47,413 bases of DNA, taken from the NCBI GenBank assembly GCA_015654795.1, contig JAATGF010000157.1, positions 1 to 47,413 of the forward strand. The letters are read 5' to 3'. The stretch comes from Bacteroidales bacterium. Its GTDB lineage: Bacteria > Bacteroidota > Bacteroidia > Bacteroidales > Prolixibacteraceae. Under the pieces are notes generated by a model that was not told the DNA's origin, ran no database searches, and saw only the letters and a list, made by a program, of their open reading frames with translations. Positions within the stretch are counted from its first letter, which is position 1; each line of letters starts with the position of its first letter. A program made the position numbers and the translations under genes. Positions 1-7,837 of the stretch are shown in pieces.

Positions 1-579
1 TAGGAATCATAAATAAAAAATTACGGAATAATCTTTTAAATTACTGATTTCTAAGGTCTTAACCAAATTATTTCATACTTATTTTTTGTTTATTTTATTG
101 ATATACAAATATTTATATTAAAATTTACCGAACCATTGTTACATGATATCGATGTAATACAAAAATAACTTTTTATTGTGGAATGTCTGAATCTCCGGGT
201 TATTGGTTAACGTTTTCGCGGTCTGTCGCGGCATCAGGTGGCATCTCAGTATAAATTGATCTGAATCAGGTAAATCTTTCCTACCTTTATCGTACCGATA
301 AAGGCACCCCGCTTCCTTCGTTCCCGGCCTGTATTAACGCTGTACCTTCCTGTATCAAAATCGGGTCCCTTTTCCGGTTATCGTTTTATGAGTAGATGAT
401 CATGCATTGGACCATTAGTCTGTAGAAAAAGTCTTTGGTAATTGTTATTTTTAATTGAGAATATTTAGCTGGCGATCTCTTTTCCAAAATAATTATCACA
501 TTAGGTTTGTTTAATGATTGTTAAATACATGATTGGAATCAAATAACTGCTAATTTTGCAAGCTTAATTTCCCGATAAA
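1..579. other. Intergenic region at window edge with a 9-bp perfect hairpin
   Basis: No convincing coding region is visible. A perfect 9-bp inverted repeat (CCTTTATCG at 284-292 and CGATAAAGG at 296-304, 3-nt loop) lies in the middle but has no T-run, so it is not an obvious terminator. Two GGCATC repeats at about 229-249 resemble the 11-bp-spaced GCATCTC tract near 31074. A Bacteroidota-like -7 box sits near the right end, serving the downstream gene. The upstream gene, if any, lies outside the window. Confidence 0.5.
551..558 (+). promoter_or_regulatory. Probable -7 box (TAATTTTG) for the sulfatase-fold gene
   Basis: TAATTTTG matches the Bacteroidota -7 consensus TAnnTTTG and lies 21 bp before the ATG at 580. 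No clear -33 TTTG/TTG was seen at the usual distance, so the call rests on the -7 box and position only. Confidence 0.45.
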
Positions 580-2526
580 ATGAATCTTTTCAGTTCCTCA
601 CCGAATAAGCGCCCGTCCAACGAGTATCTCGTTATGGTTTACCGGTTTATCGTCATTATTTTCCTGTATTCGGCAGGGCGTATTATCTTTTACATGTTTA
701 ATACGTCGATGTTTCCCAATGTTGGTTTCCCGTCGTTTATGCGCATCATGCGTGGTGGGGTGATGTTCGATGTGAGTGCCGTTTTATACATCAATTTGAT
801 TTATTTCCTGCTCTACCTGCTTCCGTTTCCCTTTAAATTTAAGGATTGGTACCAGCGTATGTTGAAATGGGTATTTATGGTCTTCAATGGTACTGCCCTT
901 GCATTTAATCACATAGATATTGTTTACTATCGCTTTATTCTGAAAAGAACCACTGCCAGTATGTTCGATGTTGCGAGCTATGATGCCGGAAATTACAGGC
1001 TTATTGCGCGGTTCTTTTACGATTTCTGGTATATTGCGCTGATGTGGCTGATTACGCTTGTCGTGCTTGCAAAGCTTTATTCGCTGTTTAAACCTCAGCC
1101 AACATTCAAGGTGAGGAGCTGGAAATATGGTGTGCTTTCGCTGCTCTCGCTGATCATATTTGCCGGGTTAAGTGTGATCGGAATACGCGGAGGATACATG
1201 CCAAGTACGCGGCCCATCAATATGAATAACGCGGGGAAGTATGTGAATACCCCCGAAGAGATGTCGCTTGTTCTTAATACGCCATTTTGCATCCTCCGAA
1301 CATGGGGTAAGAAGGCATTTGAGGTGAAGAATTATTTTGGTTCGGAAGAGGAACTTAATCGTATTTATACCCCTGTAAGGGTTCCTGGTTCGGTTGAGCC
1401 AATGAAAAAGGACAATGTTGTGGTTATTATTCTCGAAAGTTTCAGTCGCGAATTTGTGGGATCGCTGAATAAGCAGCTTGATAACGGACAATATAAAGGG
1501 TACACGCCATTTCTGGATTCATTGATCAGCAAGAGTTTAGTATTCACAAATGCGTTTGCAAACGGACGCAAATCGATCGATGCCATCCCGTCAATTACAG
1601 CAAGTATCCCTGCGTTGGTATTGCCCTATGTGATTTCGGAGCGATCGGGCAACCGGATTAACAGCCTCGCAAGTATATTGTCGAAAGAGGGTTACGAGAC
1701 TTCGTTCTTTCACGGCGCTCCCAATGGATCGATGGGTTTTGATGCTTTTACCAAAATTGCGGGTTTCCATCACTATGTCGGGAAAAATGAATATGGCAAT
1801 GATGATGGATTTGATGGAGTCTGGGGAATCTGGGACGAGCCTTTCTTCCAGTTCTTTGCTGATGAGATGAATAAAATGAAGGAGCCTTTCCTGACGACGA
1901 TCTTTTCGGTCTCGTCGCATCATCCGTTCAAGGTTCCCGAGAAATATAAGGCACAATTTCCCGAATCGCATATTCCGCTTCAAAAGTGCATCCGTTATAC
2001 CGATTTTGCACTTAAAGAGTTTTTTGCGCAGGCTTCGAAGATGCCCTGGTTTAAAAATACGCTGTTTGTGATTACCTCCGATCATTGCTCAGAGTCTGAT
2101 TTTAAGGAATATAAAACGGCGGTTAATTATTATGCAGCACCGCTTATTTTCTTTAAAGGCGATGGCAGTCTTACCGGAAAAGATGAATCATTGGCACAAC
2201 AGATTGATATTATGCCTTCCATTCTTGGGTATCTGAATTACTCGAAGCCATATGTGGCATTTGGAAACAATCTTTTCGATCAGTCGGCACAACGATTTGT
2301 GATTAATTACCTCGAAGACACATATCAGTTTTTGATCGGAGATCATGCTCTGTATTTCACCGATAATAAGCTGACCGGAATCTATAACCGAATTGAAGAT
2401 CCTTACCTTCGTAATAATCTTCTGGGTAAAGCCAATTCTGAAACGGAACAAAACCTGTTTAAGGCGATTATGCAGCAGTTTAACAACAGAATGGCACAGG
2501 ATCGGTTAACGATTGATAAAAAGTAA
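580..2526 (+). CDS. LtaS-like sulfatase-family membrane protein (phosphoglycerol/phosphoethanolamine transferase type)
   Basis: This 648-residue protein has about five N-terminal membrane segments (roughly residues 21-40, 64-83, 97-115, 146-168 and 184-203), then an extracytoplasmic alkaline-phosphatase/sulfatase-fold domain from about residue 278. Visible family signatures are the metal-site glutamate in IILES (E286), the nucleophile region GRKSIDAIPS (Ser332 is the likely acceptor, where LtaS has Thr), SSHHPF (445-450) and ITSDH (499-502). LtaS relatives transfer glycerol-phosphate or similar head groups onto envelope glycans or lipids. Gram-negative Bacteroidota do not make classical lipoteichoic acid, so the natural acceptor is unknown. 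It appears monocistronic: its own -7 box precedes it and repeats follow it. The family is confident, the exact reaction is not. Confidence 0.88.
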   Translation: MNLFSSSPNKRPSNEYLVMVYRFIVIIFLYSAGRIIFYMFNTSMFPNVGFPSFMRIMRGGVMFDVSAVLYINLIYFLLYLLPFPFKFKDWYQRMLKWVFMVFNGTALAFNHIDIVYYRFILKRTTASMFDVASYDAGNYRLIARFFYDFWYIALMWLITLVVLAKLYSLFKPQPTFKVRSWKYGVLSLLSLIIFAGLSVIGIRGGYMPSTRPINMNNAGKYVNTPEEMSLVLNTPFCILRTWGKKAFEVKNYFGSEEELNRIYTPVRVPGSVEPMKKDNVVVIILESFSREFVGSLNKQLDNGQYKGYTPFLDSLISKSLVFTNAFANGRKSIDAIPSITASIPALVLPYVISERSGNRINSLASILSKEGYETSFFHGAPNGSMGFDAFTKIAGFHHYVGKNEYGNDDGFDGVWGIWDEPFFQFFADEMNKMKEPFLTTIFSVSSHHPFKVPEKYKAQFPESHIPLQKCIRYTDFALKEFFAQASKMPWFKNTLFVITSDHCSESDFKEYKTAVNYYAAPLIFFKGDGSLTGKDESLAQQIDIMPSILGYLNYSKPYVAFGNNLFDQSAQRFVINYLEDTYQFLIGDHALYFTDNKLTGIYNRIEDPYLRNNLLGKANSETEQNLFKAIMQQFNNRMAQDRLTIDKK

Positions 2527-2948
2527 AAGTAAGAAGAGAAAGAGAAAAAAGAGTGACTGGATTATTTTTTATCCTTGCTTTTCACTCACACTTATCGTCA
2601 CGGAACTAAGTAATGCGAATCAATAGATACTGTGCTTTCTATTTCACATAATGGTGGTGTCAGATCTGATGGGTTTGATTCGTACCTGATTCGTATTTGA
2701 TTCGTACCATGTTCGGAACACGTTTTATTAAACATTGTTACATAATGTTTAATTTAAGAATTGGTTTGAGGGCTTCCAGTTTAGCTTTTGCGAATACGAC
2801 ATTATTTCATTTCCTGTATGTGAATACAAAAAAAGGAGGGTCATACAGGTATTTTATTTAATTTCAATCTTTCGGTGTTTTATAACAACTGTTAACGATT
2901 TCTGGCATTGAATTTGTGAATTAGTGTGTAAACCAAATATTTACAACG
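2527..2948. repeat. Intergenic region with dispersed element copy A and an 11-bp tandem array
   Basis: No gene is visible. Three 11-bp units of the form GATTCGTAYYW are contiguous at 2677-2709. The core of the dispersed element (CATAATG, then AATTTAAGAATTGG, then GCTTTTGCGAA) lies at 2741-2793 in forward orientation. The associated AATGCGAATCAATAGATA motif starts at 2612. This is one of eight copies in the window and the most diverged at its core. Confidence 0.7.
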
Positions 2949-3473
2949 ATGGAAGCAAAAAAATTAATAGCGGCTTTTGTGGTGATGTTTGTTGTGGCAG
3001 CCGGTTTTTCGCAGGAGACCTCAAAAAAGGCACAGCGGGAACAGAATCGAATTGAGAAGGAGAAACAGATCGAAGCGCTTATCAACTCAAAGGAGTTTGT
3101 TTTTGAAGCAACGCAGGCATTGCCTCAGAGTGGAAAAATGATTATCCTGACGGGAAGTTCCTATACTGTAACATTTCATCCCGACTCGATAGAAAGCTAT
3201 TTACCTTTCTATGGCAGGGCTTATAGTATTGATTACGGGGGTGATGGCGGAATAAAATTTGAAGGCAAACCTGATGATTATAAGACTGTAGCGCAAAAAT
3301 CAGGGAAAGGTTATGACATAAACGCTACAATTAAAACGCCGAAAGATTTATATAAACTTTACCTTTCAGTTAGCCCTGACGGAAGCGCGACCTTGATGGT
3401 CGAGAGTAACCAGCGTAGTGGTATTTCATATCATGGTGATATTAAGAAATTTGAAGTGGCAAAGGAGAAGTAG
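2949..3473 (+). CDS. DUF4251 domain-containing exported protein
   Basis: This 174-residue protein has a cleavable signal peptide (about residues 1-21, hydrophobic AAFVVMFVVAAGFSQ), a charged Lys/Arg/Glu-rich linker (24-42), then a domain with the DUF4251 hallmarks ESYLPFYGRAYS and GGIKFEGKPDDY. DUF4251 proteins are restricted largely to Bacteroidota and are predicted periplasmic or cell-surface beta-rich proteins of unknown function. It stands alone between two intergenic repeats, and the length is normal for the family. The ATG at 2949 is favoured because the signal peptide starts there. Confidence 0.9.
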   Translation: MEAKKLIAAFVVMFVVAAGFSQETSKKAQREQNRIEKEKQIEALINSKEFVFEATQALPQSGKMIILTGSSYTVTFHPDSIESYLPFYGRAYSIDYGGDGGIKFEGKPDDYKTVAQKSGKGYDINATIKTPKDLYKLYLSVSPDGSATLMVESNQRSGISYHGDIKKFEVAKEK

Positions 3474-3485
3474 GCAGGACGAAGT

Positions 3486-3562
3486 TTGAAGTACATAGAG
3501 TTTGGAGTACTTGGAGTTAAAAGTACTTTAGGCACTCAAGCACTCCAAACTTTAGGCACTCA
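3486..3562. repeat. AGTACTT/GGCACTCC palindromic repeat, copy 1
   Basis: A roughly 77-bp sequence contains a perfect 10-bp inverted repeat (AGTTTGGAGT at 3499-3508, ACTCCAAACT at 3542-3551) and internal GAGTACTT / AAGTACTTTAGGCACT words. Related copies lie near 26092, 34478 and 34943, the last two on either side of a four-helix-bundle gene. It sits right after the DUF4251 stop codon and could fold in the transcript, but there is no U-tract. Confidence 0.75.
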
Positions 3563-3603
3563 TTTTATCGTCGGCACAAAACGTTTTAATGCCTTTTCTT
3601 TTC

Positions 3604-3611
3604 TAATTTTG
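3604..3611 (+). promoter_or_regulatory. Probable -7 box (TAATTTTG) for queD-like gene
   Basis: TAATTTTG matches TAnnTTTG and lies 20 bp before the ATG at 3632; AAAGG just upstream of that ATG could act as a weak ribosome-binding site. Confidence 0.45.
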
Positions 3612-3631
3612 CCCCGAGAAATAATTAAAGG

Positions 3632-4174
3632 ATGATCATCAGAAAAAAGTTTCGGTTCGAAGGAGCCCATATCGTTCGCAACTGTACTTCGCAACGTTGT
3701 CGGGAAAATATTCACGGTCACTCGTATGAAGTGGAGGTTTTTTTAAAATCAGATCAGCTCGACAATGGTTTTATGGTGATGGATTTTATTCTTCTTAGTT
3801 CTGTGGCAGAATTCATTCATAGTTTTGATCACTCCTATACGTTGTGGGATAAGGAGGCTGACGAGGTGAAAGATGCGATTTATCGTATCAATACCCGGGT
3901 TGCAGAAATTCCTGTATCTCCATCCGCTGAAGGATATGCCCTCCTGTTTTTTTTCGTGATCAACCGTATTATCTCCAAAACCAAATTTGTCAATGGCGAG
4001 GGGAATGTTAAATTGCACGCGGTAAGGGTACACGAAACACAATCGGGTTATGCTGAGGCTTCTGCAGAGGATCTGAGTATGGTTCGGTTCGTGTTGAAGG
4101 ACATTAAATTTAACGATGGTATTCAAAAGGAGTGGAAGGACAAGACATGGTGGAATCAGATCGGCGAATTTTAA
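3632..4174 (+). CDS. queD: 6-carboxytetrahydropterin synthase / 6-pyruvoyl-tetrahydropterin synthase family protein
   Basis: This 180-residue protein shows the PTPS/QueD fold signatures: zinc ligands H13 (FEGAH), H28 and H30 (IHGHSYEVEV), a candidate catalytic Cys23 upstream of them, the D-H pair in FDHSY (H68), and RVHET (H135, E136) near the C-terminus. QueD makes 6-carboxy-5,6,7,8-tetrahydropterin in queuosine/7-deazaguanine biosynthesis. At 180 residues it is longer than E. coli QueD (about 120), with an insertion around residues 72-100 as in many Bacteroidota homologues. No other queuosine genes are nearby, so a different pterin reaction cannot be excluded. Confidence 0.85.
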   Translation: MIIRKKFRFEGAHIVRNCTSQRCRENIHGHSYEVEVFLKSDQLDNGFMVMDFILLSSVAEFIHSFDHSYTLWDKEADEVKDAIYRINTRVAEIPVSPSAEGYALLFFFVINRIISKTKFVNGEGNVKLHAVRVHETQSGYAEASAEDLSMVRFVLKDIKFNDGIQKEWKDKTWWNQIGEF

Positions 4175-4218
4175 TAGTTAACAAATTCTAAAATTCGTAC
4201 AGGGTATAAAAAAAGGTT

Positions 4219-4250
4219 TACTTTTGCACACACATTTTGATTTTGTGCAA
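4219..4250 (+). promoter_or_regulatory. Promoter -7 box overlapped by a 7-bp-arm palindrome, likely TetR operator
   Basis: TACTTTTG (4219-4226) fits the -7 consensus. Overlapping it is a perfect inverted repeat, TTGCACA at 4224-4230 and TGTGCAA at 4244-4250, with a 13-bp spacer, centred at about 4237. A 27-bp dyad at the promoter of a TetR gene is the classic arrangement for autorepression. It also argues that translation starts downstream of it, at the TTG at 4261, and not at the ATG at 4237 inside the dyad. Confidence 0.6.
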
Positions 4251-4260
4251 TTTATTTATT

Positions 4261-4839
4261 TTGAGAGACACCACCCGTCATACTATTCTTACCGTAGCCC
4301 GGATTGTATTTGCCCACAGAGGAGCCGACAACACTACAATGGACGATCTCGCCAAGGCTTCAGGACTCGGAAGGAGAACTATCTATACCTATTTCAAAAC
4401 GCGTGAAGAACTTTACCAAGAGGTGATTAACAGAGAAATAGATATTATTCTCAAACAACTCAACAGGGTTGCCAGCATGAAAATATCACCGGAAAAAAAG
4501 ATTGTCCGATTCATGGTCAATCATATGAAGACGATCGAAAATCTGATTCGAAAAGACCGTTTATTAAGACTGGAATTTCTGAGAAGAAGTGAGAGAATTG
4601 AGAACTTTCGTAAAACAATTGATTTGCATGAAATTAAATGCTTTGCTTCTACACTTCAGGAAGGAACTCAGGCGGGAGTATTTCGGATTGACGACTTCGA
4701 GAATACAGCCATGCTTGCCCTTGCTACTTTGAAAGGGCTTGAACAGCAGTTTATTCTTGACAATTTTGGAAAATCTTGCCGTGAGACGCTTGAGCTCTGG
4801 CAAAAAATACTATTTCGGGGGATCAAAGCCTCCGCTTAA
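4261..4839 (+). CDS. TetR/AcrR family transcriptional regulator
   Basis: This is a protein of 192 residues when started at TTG 4261 (200 if started at ATG 4237). The N-terminal helix-turn-helix is clear: TILTVARIVFAHRGADNTT, then MDDLAKASGLGRRTIYTYFK, then TREELY. The remaining all-helical domain is the ligand/dimer domain. TTG is preferred because MRDTTRHTIL is a normal TetR beginning and the upstream ATG lies within a probable operator. It lies 25 bp before the FabH-like gene on the same strand, so the two are probably co-transcribed and the regulator may sense a fatty-acid-like or xenobiotic ligand. That last point is inference. Confidence 0.9.
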   Translation: MRDTTRHTILTVARIVFAHRGADNTTMDDLAKASGLGRRTIYTYFKTREELYQEVINREIDIILKQLNRVASMKISPEKKIVRFMVNHMKTIENLIRKDRLLRLEFLRRSERIENFRKTIDLHEIKCFASTLQEGTQAGVFRIDDFENTAMLALATLKGLEQQFILDNFGKSCRETLELWQKILFRGIKASA

Positions 4840-4864
4840 ATTATTGCAATTTTGATTTTTTGAT

Positions 4865-5815
4865 ATGAGAATGTTTATTAATACAATTTCGCATTACGTT
4901 CCGGAACAGCGTGTTCCTAATGAATATTTTAAGAACCTTAACGGTCTGGAAGACGAATGGATATTCGACCGGACCGGTATTCGGACACGATCGAAAGCAG
5001 CTAAGGGTGAGACTACTAATACGATGGCAATCGAAGCCGTGCGGCGGGGATTGACAGATTTACCTTTTGATATCAAAGAGGTTGATCTAATTGTTGGCGC
5101 TTCATATACGCCATACGATACTGTTGCTACAATTGGTCATACGGTACAGCGGGAGTTTGGAATTCAGGAGGCACAGGTCGTTTATGTATCGTCGGCCTGT
5201 TCTTCACTTGTGAATGCACTTGAAGTGGTTGAAGGTTACTTTGCGATGGGTAAAGCCACGCGGGCATTGGTGATTGCCTCAGAACACAACACATTTTACA
5301 GCGACGAATCGTGCGAGAAAAGCGGGCATCTTTGGGGTGACGGCGCCACCGCTATGTTTATCTCCGAAGAACCTATCGGTACAAAACCGGGAGAAATCCT
5401 GAATATTTTTACCCGGGGACTTGGTCATATTGGAAAAGGTACCGAAGCTGTATTTCTGCGTCCCGGCGAAGGAGGACTTCAAATGCCTGACGGGAGAGAC
5501 GTTTTTATGCATGCCTGTAATTTTATGCGTGTAGCCCTCGAAAGAACGCTCGAAAACTGCAATCTGACCATCGAAGATCTCGATTTTATTATTCCTCATC
5601 AGGCAAATCACCGGATTATCGCCAATCTGATCAAGCAGTTGAATCTTCAGCCTAAGAAAGTATTAAATAATATTCAAGAACTTGGAAATACAGGTTGTGC
5701 AAGTACAGGTATCTGTCTTTCTCAAAACATTGATAAGATTCCCGTTGATTCGCTGGTTGGACTTACTGTATTTGGCGGAGGTTATTCTGCAGGCGCTGTA
5801 CTTATTCGGTTTTAA
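4865..5815 (+). CDS. 3-oxoacyl-ACP synthase III (KAS III / FabH-like)
   Basis: This 316-residue thiolase-fold enzyme carries the full KAS III catalytic triad: Cys112 (SSACSSL), His245 (PHQANHRI) and Asn275 (GNTGCAST). The N-terminal DRTGIRTR motif and the C-terminal GGGYSAGAVL motif are also typical. KAS III enzymes condense acyl-CoA starters with malonyl-ACP to begin fatty-acid or polyketide-like chains. Its position behind a TetR gene, away from other fab genes, suggests a specialised paralogue rather than the housekeeping enzyme. The 25-bp gap to the regulator holds no terminator. Specificity cannot be read from the sequence. Confidence 0.88.
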   Translation: MRMFINTISHYVPEQRVPNEYFKNLNGLEDEWIFDRTGIRTRSKAAKGETTNTMAIEAVRRGLTDLPFDIKEVDLIVGASYTPYDTVATIGHTVQREFGIQEAQVVYVSSACSSLVNALEVVEGYFAMGKATRALVIASEHNTFYSDESCEKSGHLWGDGATAMFISEEPIGTKPGEILNIFTRGLGHIGKGTEAVFLRPGEGGLQMPDGRDVFMHACNFMRVALERTLENCNLTIEDLDFIIPHQANHRIIANLIKQLNLQPKKVLNNIQELGNTGCASTGICLSQNIDKIPVDSLVGLTVFGGGYSAGAVLIRF

Positions 5816-6130
5816 TTATTTATATTTTAGGTGATTGTTTGATAGGTGCCGAAAATATAATAATGTTGTATTTGCATAAGCTGAATTGAAAGCTTTCCAG
5901 ATCTCTCCAATTAAACATTCTGCAAAGATGATTGATTAAGCGTGTCCCAAACAGGATATGGTGGTGAAAAAAGGCTCTTTGGAGATTGAAATTTAAAAAA
6001 AGCAATGTGACATTTTATCCTGGCAATTATCTATGATCAAAAGAAAATAAATAAAAGACCAGCGAGTGTTGGTCTTTTATTTTTTATGTATTTTCGTAAG
6101 CAATAAACTGAATTAAAACCAAATTGTATT
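5816..6130. repeat. Intergenic region with dispersed element copy B (reverse) and a terminator
   Basis: The reverse-oriented core of the dispersed element runs from TTTGCATAAGCTGAATTG to AATTAAACATTCTGCA (5871-5924), followed by the associated GATTGATTAAGCGTGTCCCA motif. A separate rho-independent terminator follows. No gene is visible. Confidence 0.7.
6053..6087 (+). terminator. Rho-independent terminator
   Basis: A perfect 9-bp stem (AAAAGACCA at 6053-6061, TGGTCTTTT at 6070-6078) with an 8-nt loop is followed by a T-rich tract to about 6087. It would end transcription of the TetR-FabH unit before the isomerase gene; the symmetrical A/T flanks would let it work in both directions. Confidence 0.8.
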
Positions 6131-7000
6131 ATGAACCGAAGACAAATGATTGGAAATACAGCTGGTATAGCTGCTGTAACTGCTGTAGGATTTCCTTCAG
6201 CCAGTGCTTTTGCCGGAACGACAACCGGAAATATGAAACTTAAAGGAAATATTCACCATTCTGTCAGTCAGTGGTGTTACGGAAATATTCCGCTTGAAGA
6301 ACTTTGCAAAGCTTGTGCCGATATGGGTCTTGAATCTGTAGAATTACTGGGCGAAAAAGATTGGGCGACCGTTAAAAAGGCCGGATTGAAATGTGCAGTA
6401 GGGTATGCTACTGATTACGGTATTCCGAAGGGATTTAACCGGATTGCCAATCACGATAAGCTGATTGCCGATTTTGAGGCAATGATTCCCAAGGCTGCTG
6501 CTGCCGGTGTTCCAAACCTGATTTGTTTCTCGGGAAACCGCGAAGGTCAGAATGACAATGTGGGTATGATCAATTGCGCGATTGGTCTTCGCAAATTAAT
6601 GCCTTTGGCCGAAAAACATGGTGTCACAATTATTATGGAGTTGCTCAATAGTTATGGCCATGCTGATTACCAGTGTGATAAGACTGTATGGGGAGCTGCT
6701 CTTTGCGAAATGGTTGGCTCACCTCGCTTTAAGTTGCTTTACGATATCTACCATATGCAGATTATGGAGGGAAATGTAATCGATACGATTCAAAAGAATA
6801 TTCAATATATCGGACATGTTCATACTGGCGGCGTTCCCGGAAGACACGAGTTGGACGAAACACAGGAGCTTTATTATCCGGCGATTATGAAGGCTTTAGT
6901 TGCGGCTGGGTATAAAGGTTTTGTCGGACAGGAATTTGTTCCTGCTCAACCAGATAAACTCGAATCCTTAAGGAAATCGGTGCTAATTTGTGATGTGTAA
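6131..7000 (+). CDS. Sugar phosphate isomerase/epimerase-like TIM-barrel protein (hydroxypyruvate isomerase family), Tat-type signal
   Basis: This 289-residue protein begins MNRRQMIGNTAGIAAVTAV, a twin-arginine-like signal (the RR is followed by QM and a hydrophobic stretch), then Ala-rich sequence to about residue 30. The body is an AP-endonuclease-2/xylose-isomerase-like barrel with likely metal ligands in IIMELLNS, LYDIYHMQ, GHVHTGG and GQEFVP. It most resembles the hydroxypyruvate isomerase group, which also covers many uncharacterised exported Bacteroidota proteins. Its last 26 codons are repeated about 0.9 kb downstream (7838-7918), with a foreign-looking two-gene cassette between. The gene is intact and ends with TAA right after the repeated block. 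Confidence 0.85.
   Translation: MNRRQMIGNTAGIAAVTAVGFPSASAFAGTTTGNMKLKGNIHHSVSQWCYGNIPLEELCKACADMGLESVELLGEKDWATVKKAGLKCAVGYATDYGIPKGFNRIANHDKLIADFEAMIPKAAAAGVPNLICFSGNREGQNDNVGMINCAIGLRKLMPLAEKHGVTIIMELLNSYGHADYQCDKTVWGAALCEMVGSPRFKLLYDIYHMQIMEGNVIDTIQKNIQYIGHVHTGGVPGRHELDETQELYYPAIMKALVAAGYKGFVGQEFVPAQPDKLESLRKSVLICDV
6947..6996 (+). repeat. Direct repeat, left copy (3' end of isomerase gene)
   Basis: Fifty bases at the 3' end of the isomerase gene (from CAACCAGATAAACTCG to AATTTGTGATGT) are identical to 7866-7915. Here the block is followed by GTAA and the left copy completes the intact gene. Confidence 0.95.
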
Positions 7001-7083
7001 CGCATAGGTGGGCAATTTGAAAAGGTCAACGACAATTTTACAAGAAAGCATGGTTGATTGCTGAAAATCATATAACTTTGAGA

Positions 7084-7611
7084 ATGGAAAGCTCAAAATT
7101 TATAGCGCTGAATTTTACTATCGACAGGCTGACAAACTCTATTCTGAATACGGTTTCGGGGGACAGTTTTCAAACAGAAGTTATCCGTTTGAATAAATCA
7201 GATCTGAAGTATATTGCAAAGAATAAAGGTTGGAATTTCAACTGGAGATTTGAATTTGACGACATAAAAAGGGAAGTTTACAAACTGACAATCGTAAACA
7301 ACTCAAATATTATACAGGGACTACTTAGTGTGACGATAGAACAAGACCATGTTTTCATTAATCTGTTGGAAAGCGCGCCATTCAATATTGGGAAAAACAA
7401 GATTTACGAAGGAGTTGCTGGAAATTTAGTTGCTTATGCTTGTAAAATCTCGTTTCAAAAGGGCTTCGAGGGATACGTTGCCTTTACAGCAAAGTCAAAA
7501 CTTATTGAGCATTACGAAAAAACGTTGGGAGCATATCATTTCAAAAACCAAAGAATGATAATTGAATCGCAATCTGCGAGAATTTTAGTTGAAAAATATT
7601 TTAAAATATAA
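7084..7611 (+). CDS. GNAT-like hypothetical protein in inserted cassette
   Basis: This 175-residue protein starts at ATG 7084; an in-frame TTG at 7054 is a less likely start. The C-terminal half (EGVAGNLVAYACKISFQKGF, then VAFTAKSKLIEHYEKTLGAY) has the look of a GNAT acetyltransferase: an acetyl-CoA-binding helix, then a strand and the helix carrying the Y/H-E-K-LGA motif. The N-terminal third is not recognised. A TAACTTTG box (7073-7080) lies almost directly before the ATG, so the transcript might be nearly leaderless. It is followed 5 bp later by a 55-residue basic gene, and both lie between duplicated ends of the isomerase gene. Function unknown; a toxin or resistance role is only a guess. 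Confidence 0.65.
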   Translation: MESSKFIALNFTIDRLTNSILNTVSGDSFQTEVIRLNKSDLKYIAKNKGWNFNWRFEFDDIKREVYKLTIVNNSNIIQGLLSVTIEQDHVFINLLESAPFNIGKNKIYEGVAGNLVAYACKISFQKGFEGYVAFTAKSKLIEHYEKTLGAYHFKNQRMIIESQSARILVEKYFKI

Positions 7612-7616
7612 AGTCT

Positions 7617-7784
7617 ATGAGCTTAATAAAAGAACCTGAAGGTGTTGATTTTATCATACAAAGTTCACCATTGACAGACAAAGAACGGATGGAAATTAGC
7701 GATTTTATTCAAACTAGAAAACAAGAAAGCAAACGTCTGGCGAAACAAACTAAGTCGAAAAAGACGCGTAAAATTAACGCCTAA
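7617..7784 (+). CDS. Small basic hypothetical protein (55 aa), partner of GNAT-like gene
   Basis: Reading from ATG 7617 gives a 55-residue protein beginning MSLIKEPEGVDFIIQSSPLT, with a mixed-charge helix (DKERMEISDFIQTRKQESKR) and a strongly basic tail (KQTKSKKTRK). It starts 5 bp after the GNAT-like stop codon, which points to translational coupling. It is not a family I can name. The pairing of a larger enzyme-like gene with a small charged partner inside a mobile-looking cassette resembles toxin-antitoxin modules, but nothing in the protein proves this. Confidence 0.6.
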   Translation: MSLIKEPEGVDFIIQSSPLTDKERMEISDFIQTRKQESKRLAKQTKSKKTRKINA

Positions 7785-7837
7785 ACTAATTGCTGAACAA
7801 AGATATTAATTTTAGGCCGTTTTCTGGAATGATGATA

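Noticed and set aside
284-304. The 9-bp hairpin near the left edge as a terminator
   Set aside because: The stem is perfect but it is not followed by a T-run and no gene end is nearby.
1168-1491. Antisense frames inside the LtaS-like gene and in several other genes
   Set aside because: They overlap strongly supported coding sequence in other frames and show no protein features.
4237-4839. ATG at 4237 as start of the TetR regulator
   Set aside because: The ATG lies in the middle of the promoter dyad; starting at TTG 4261 gives a normal TetR N-terminus and keeps the operator upstream.
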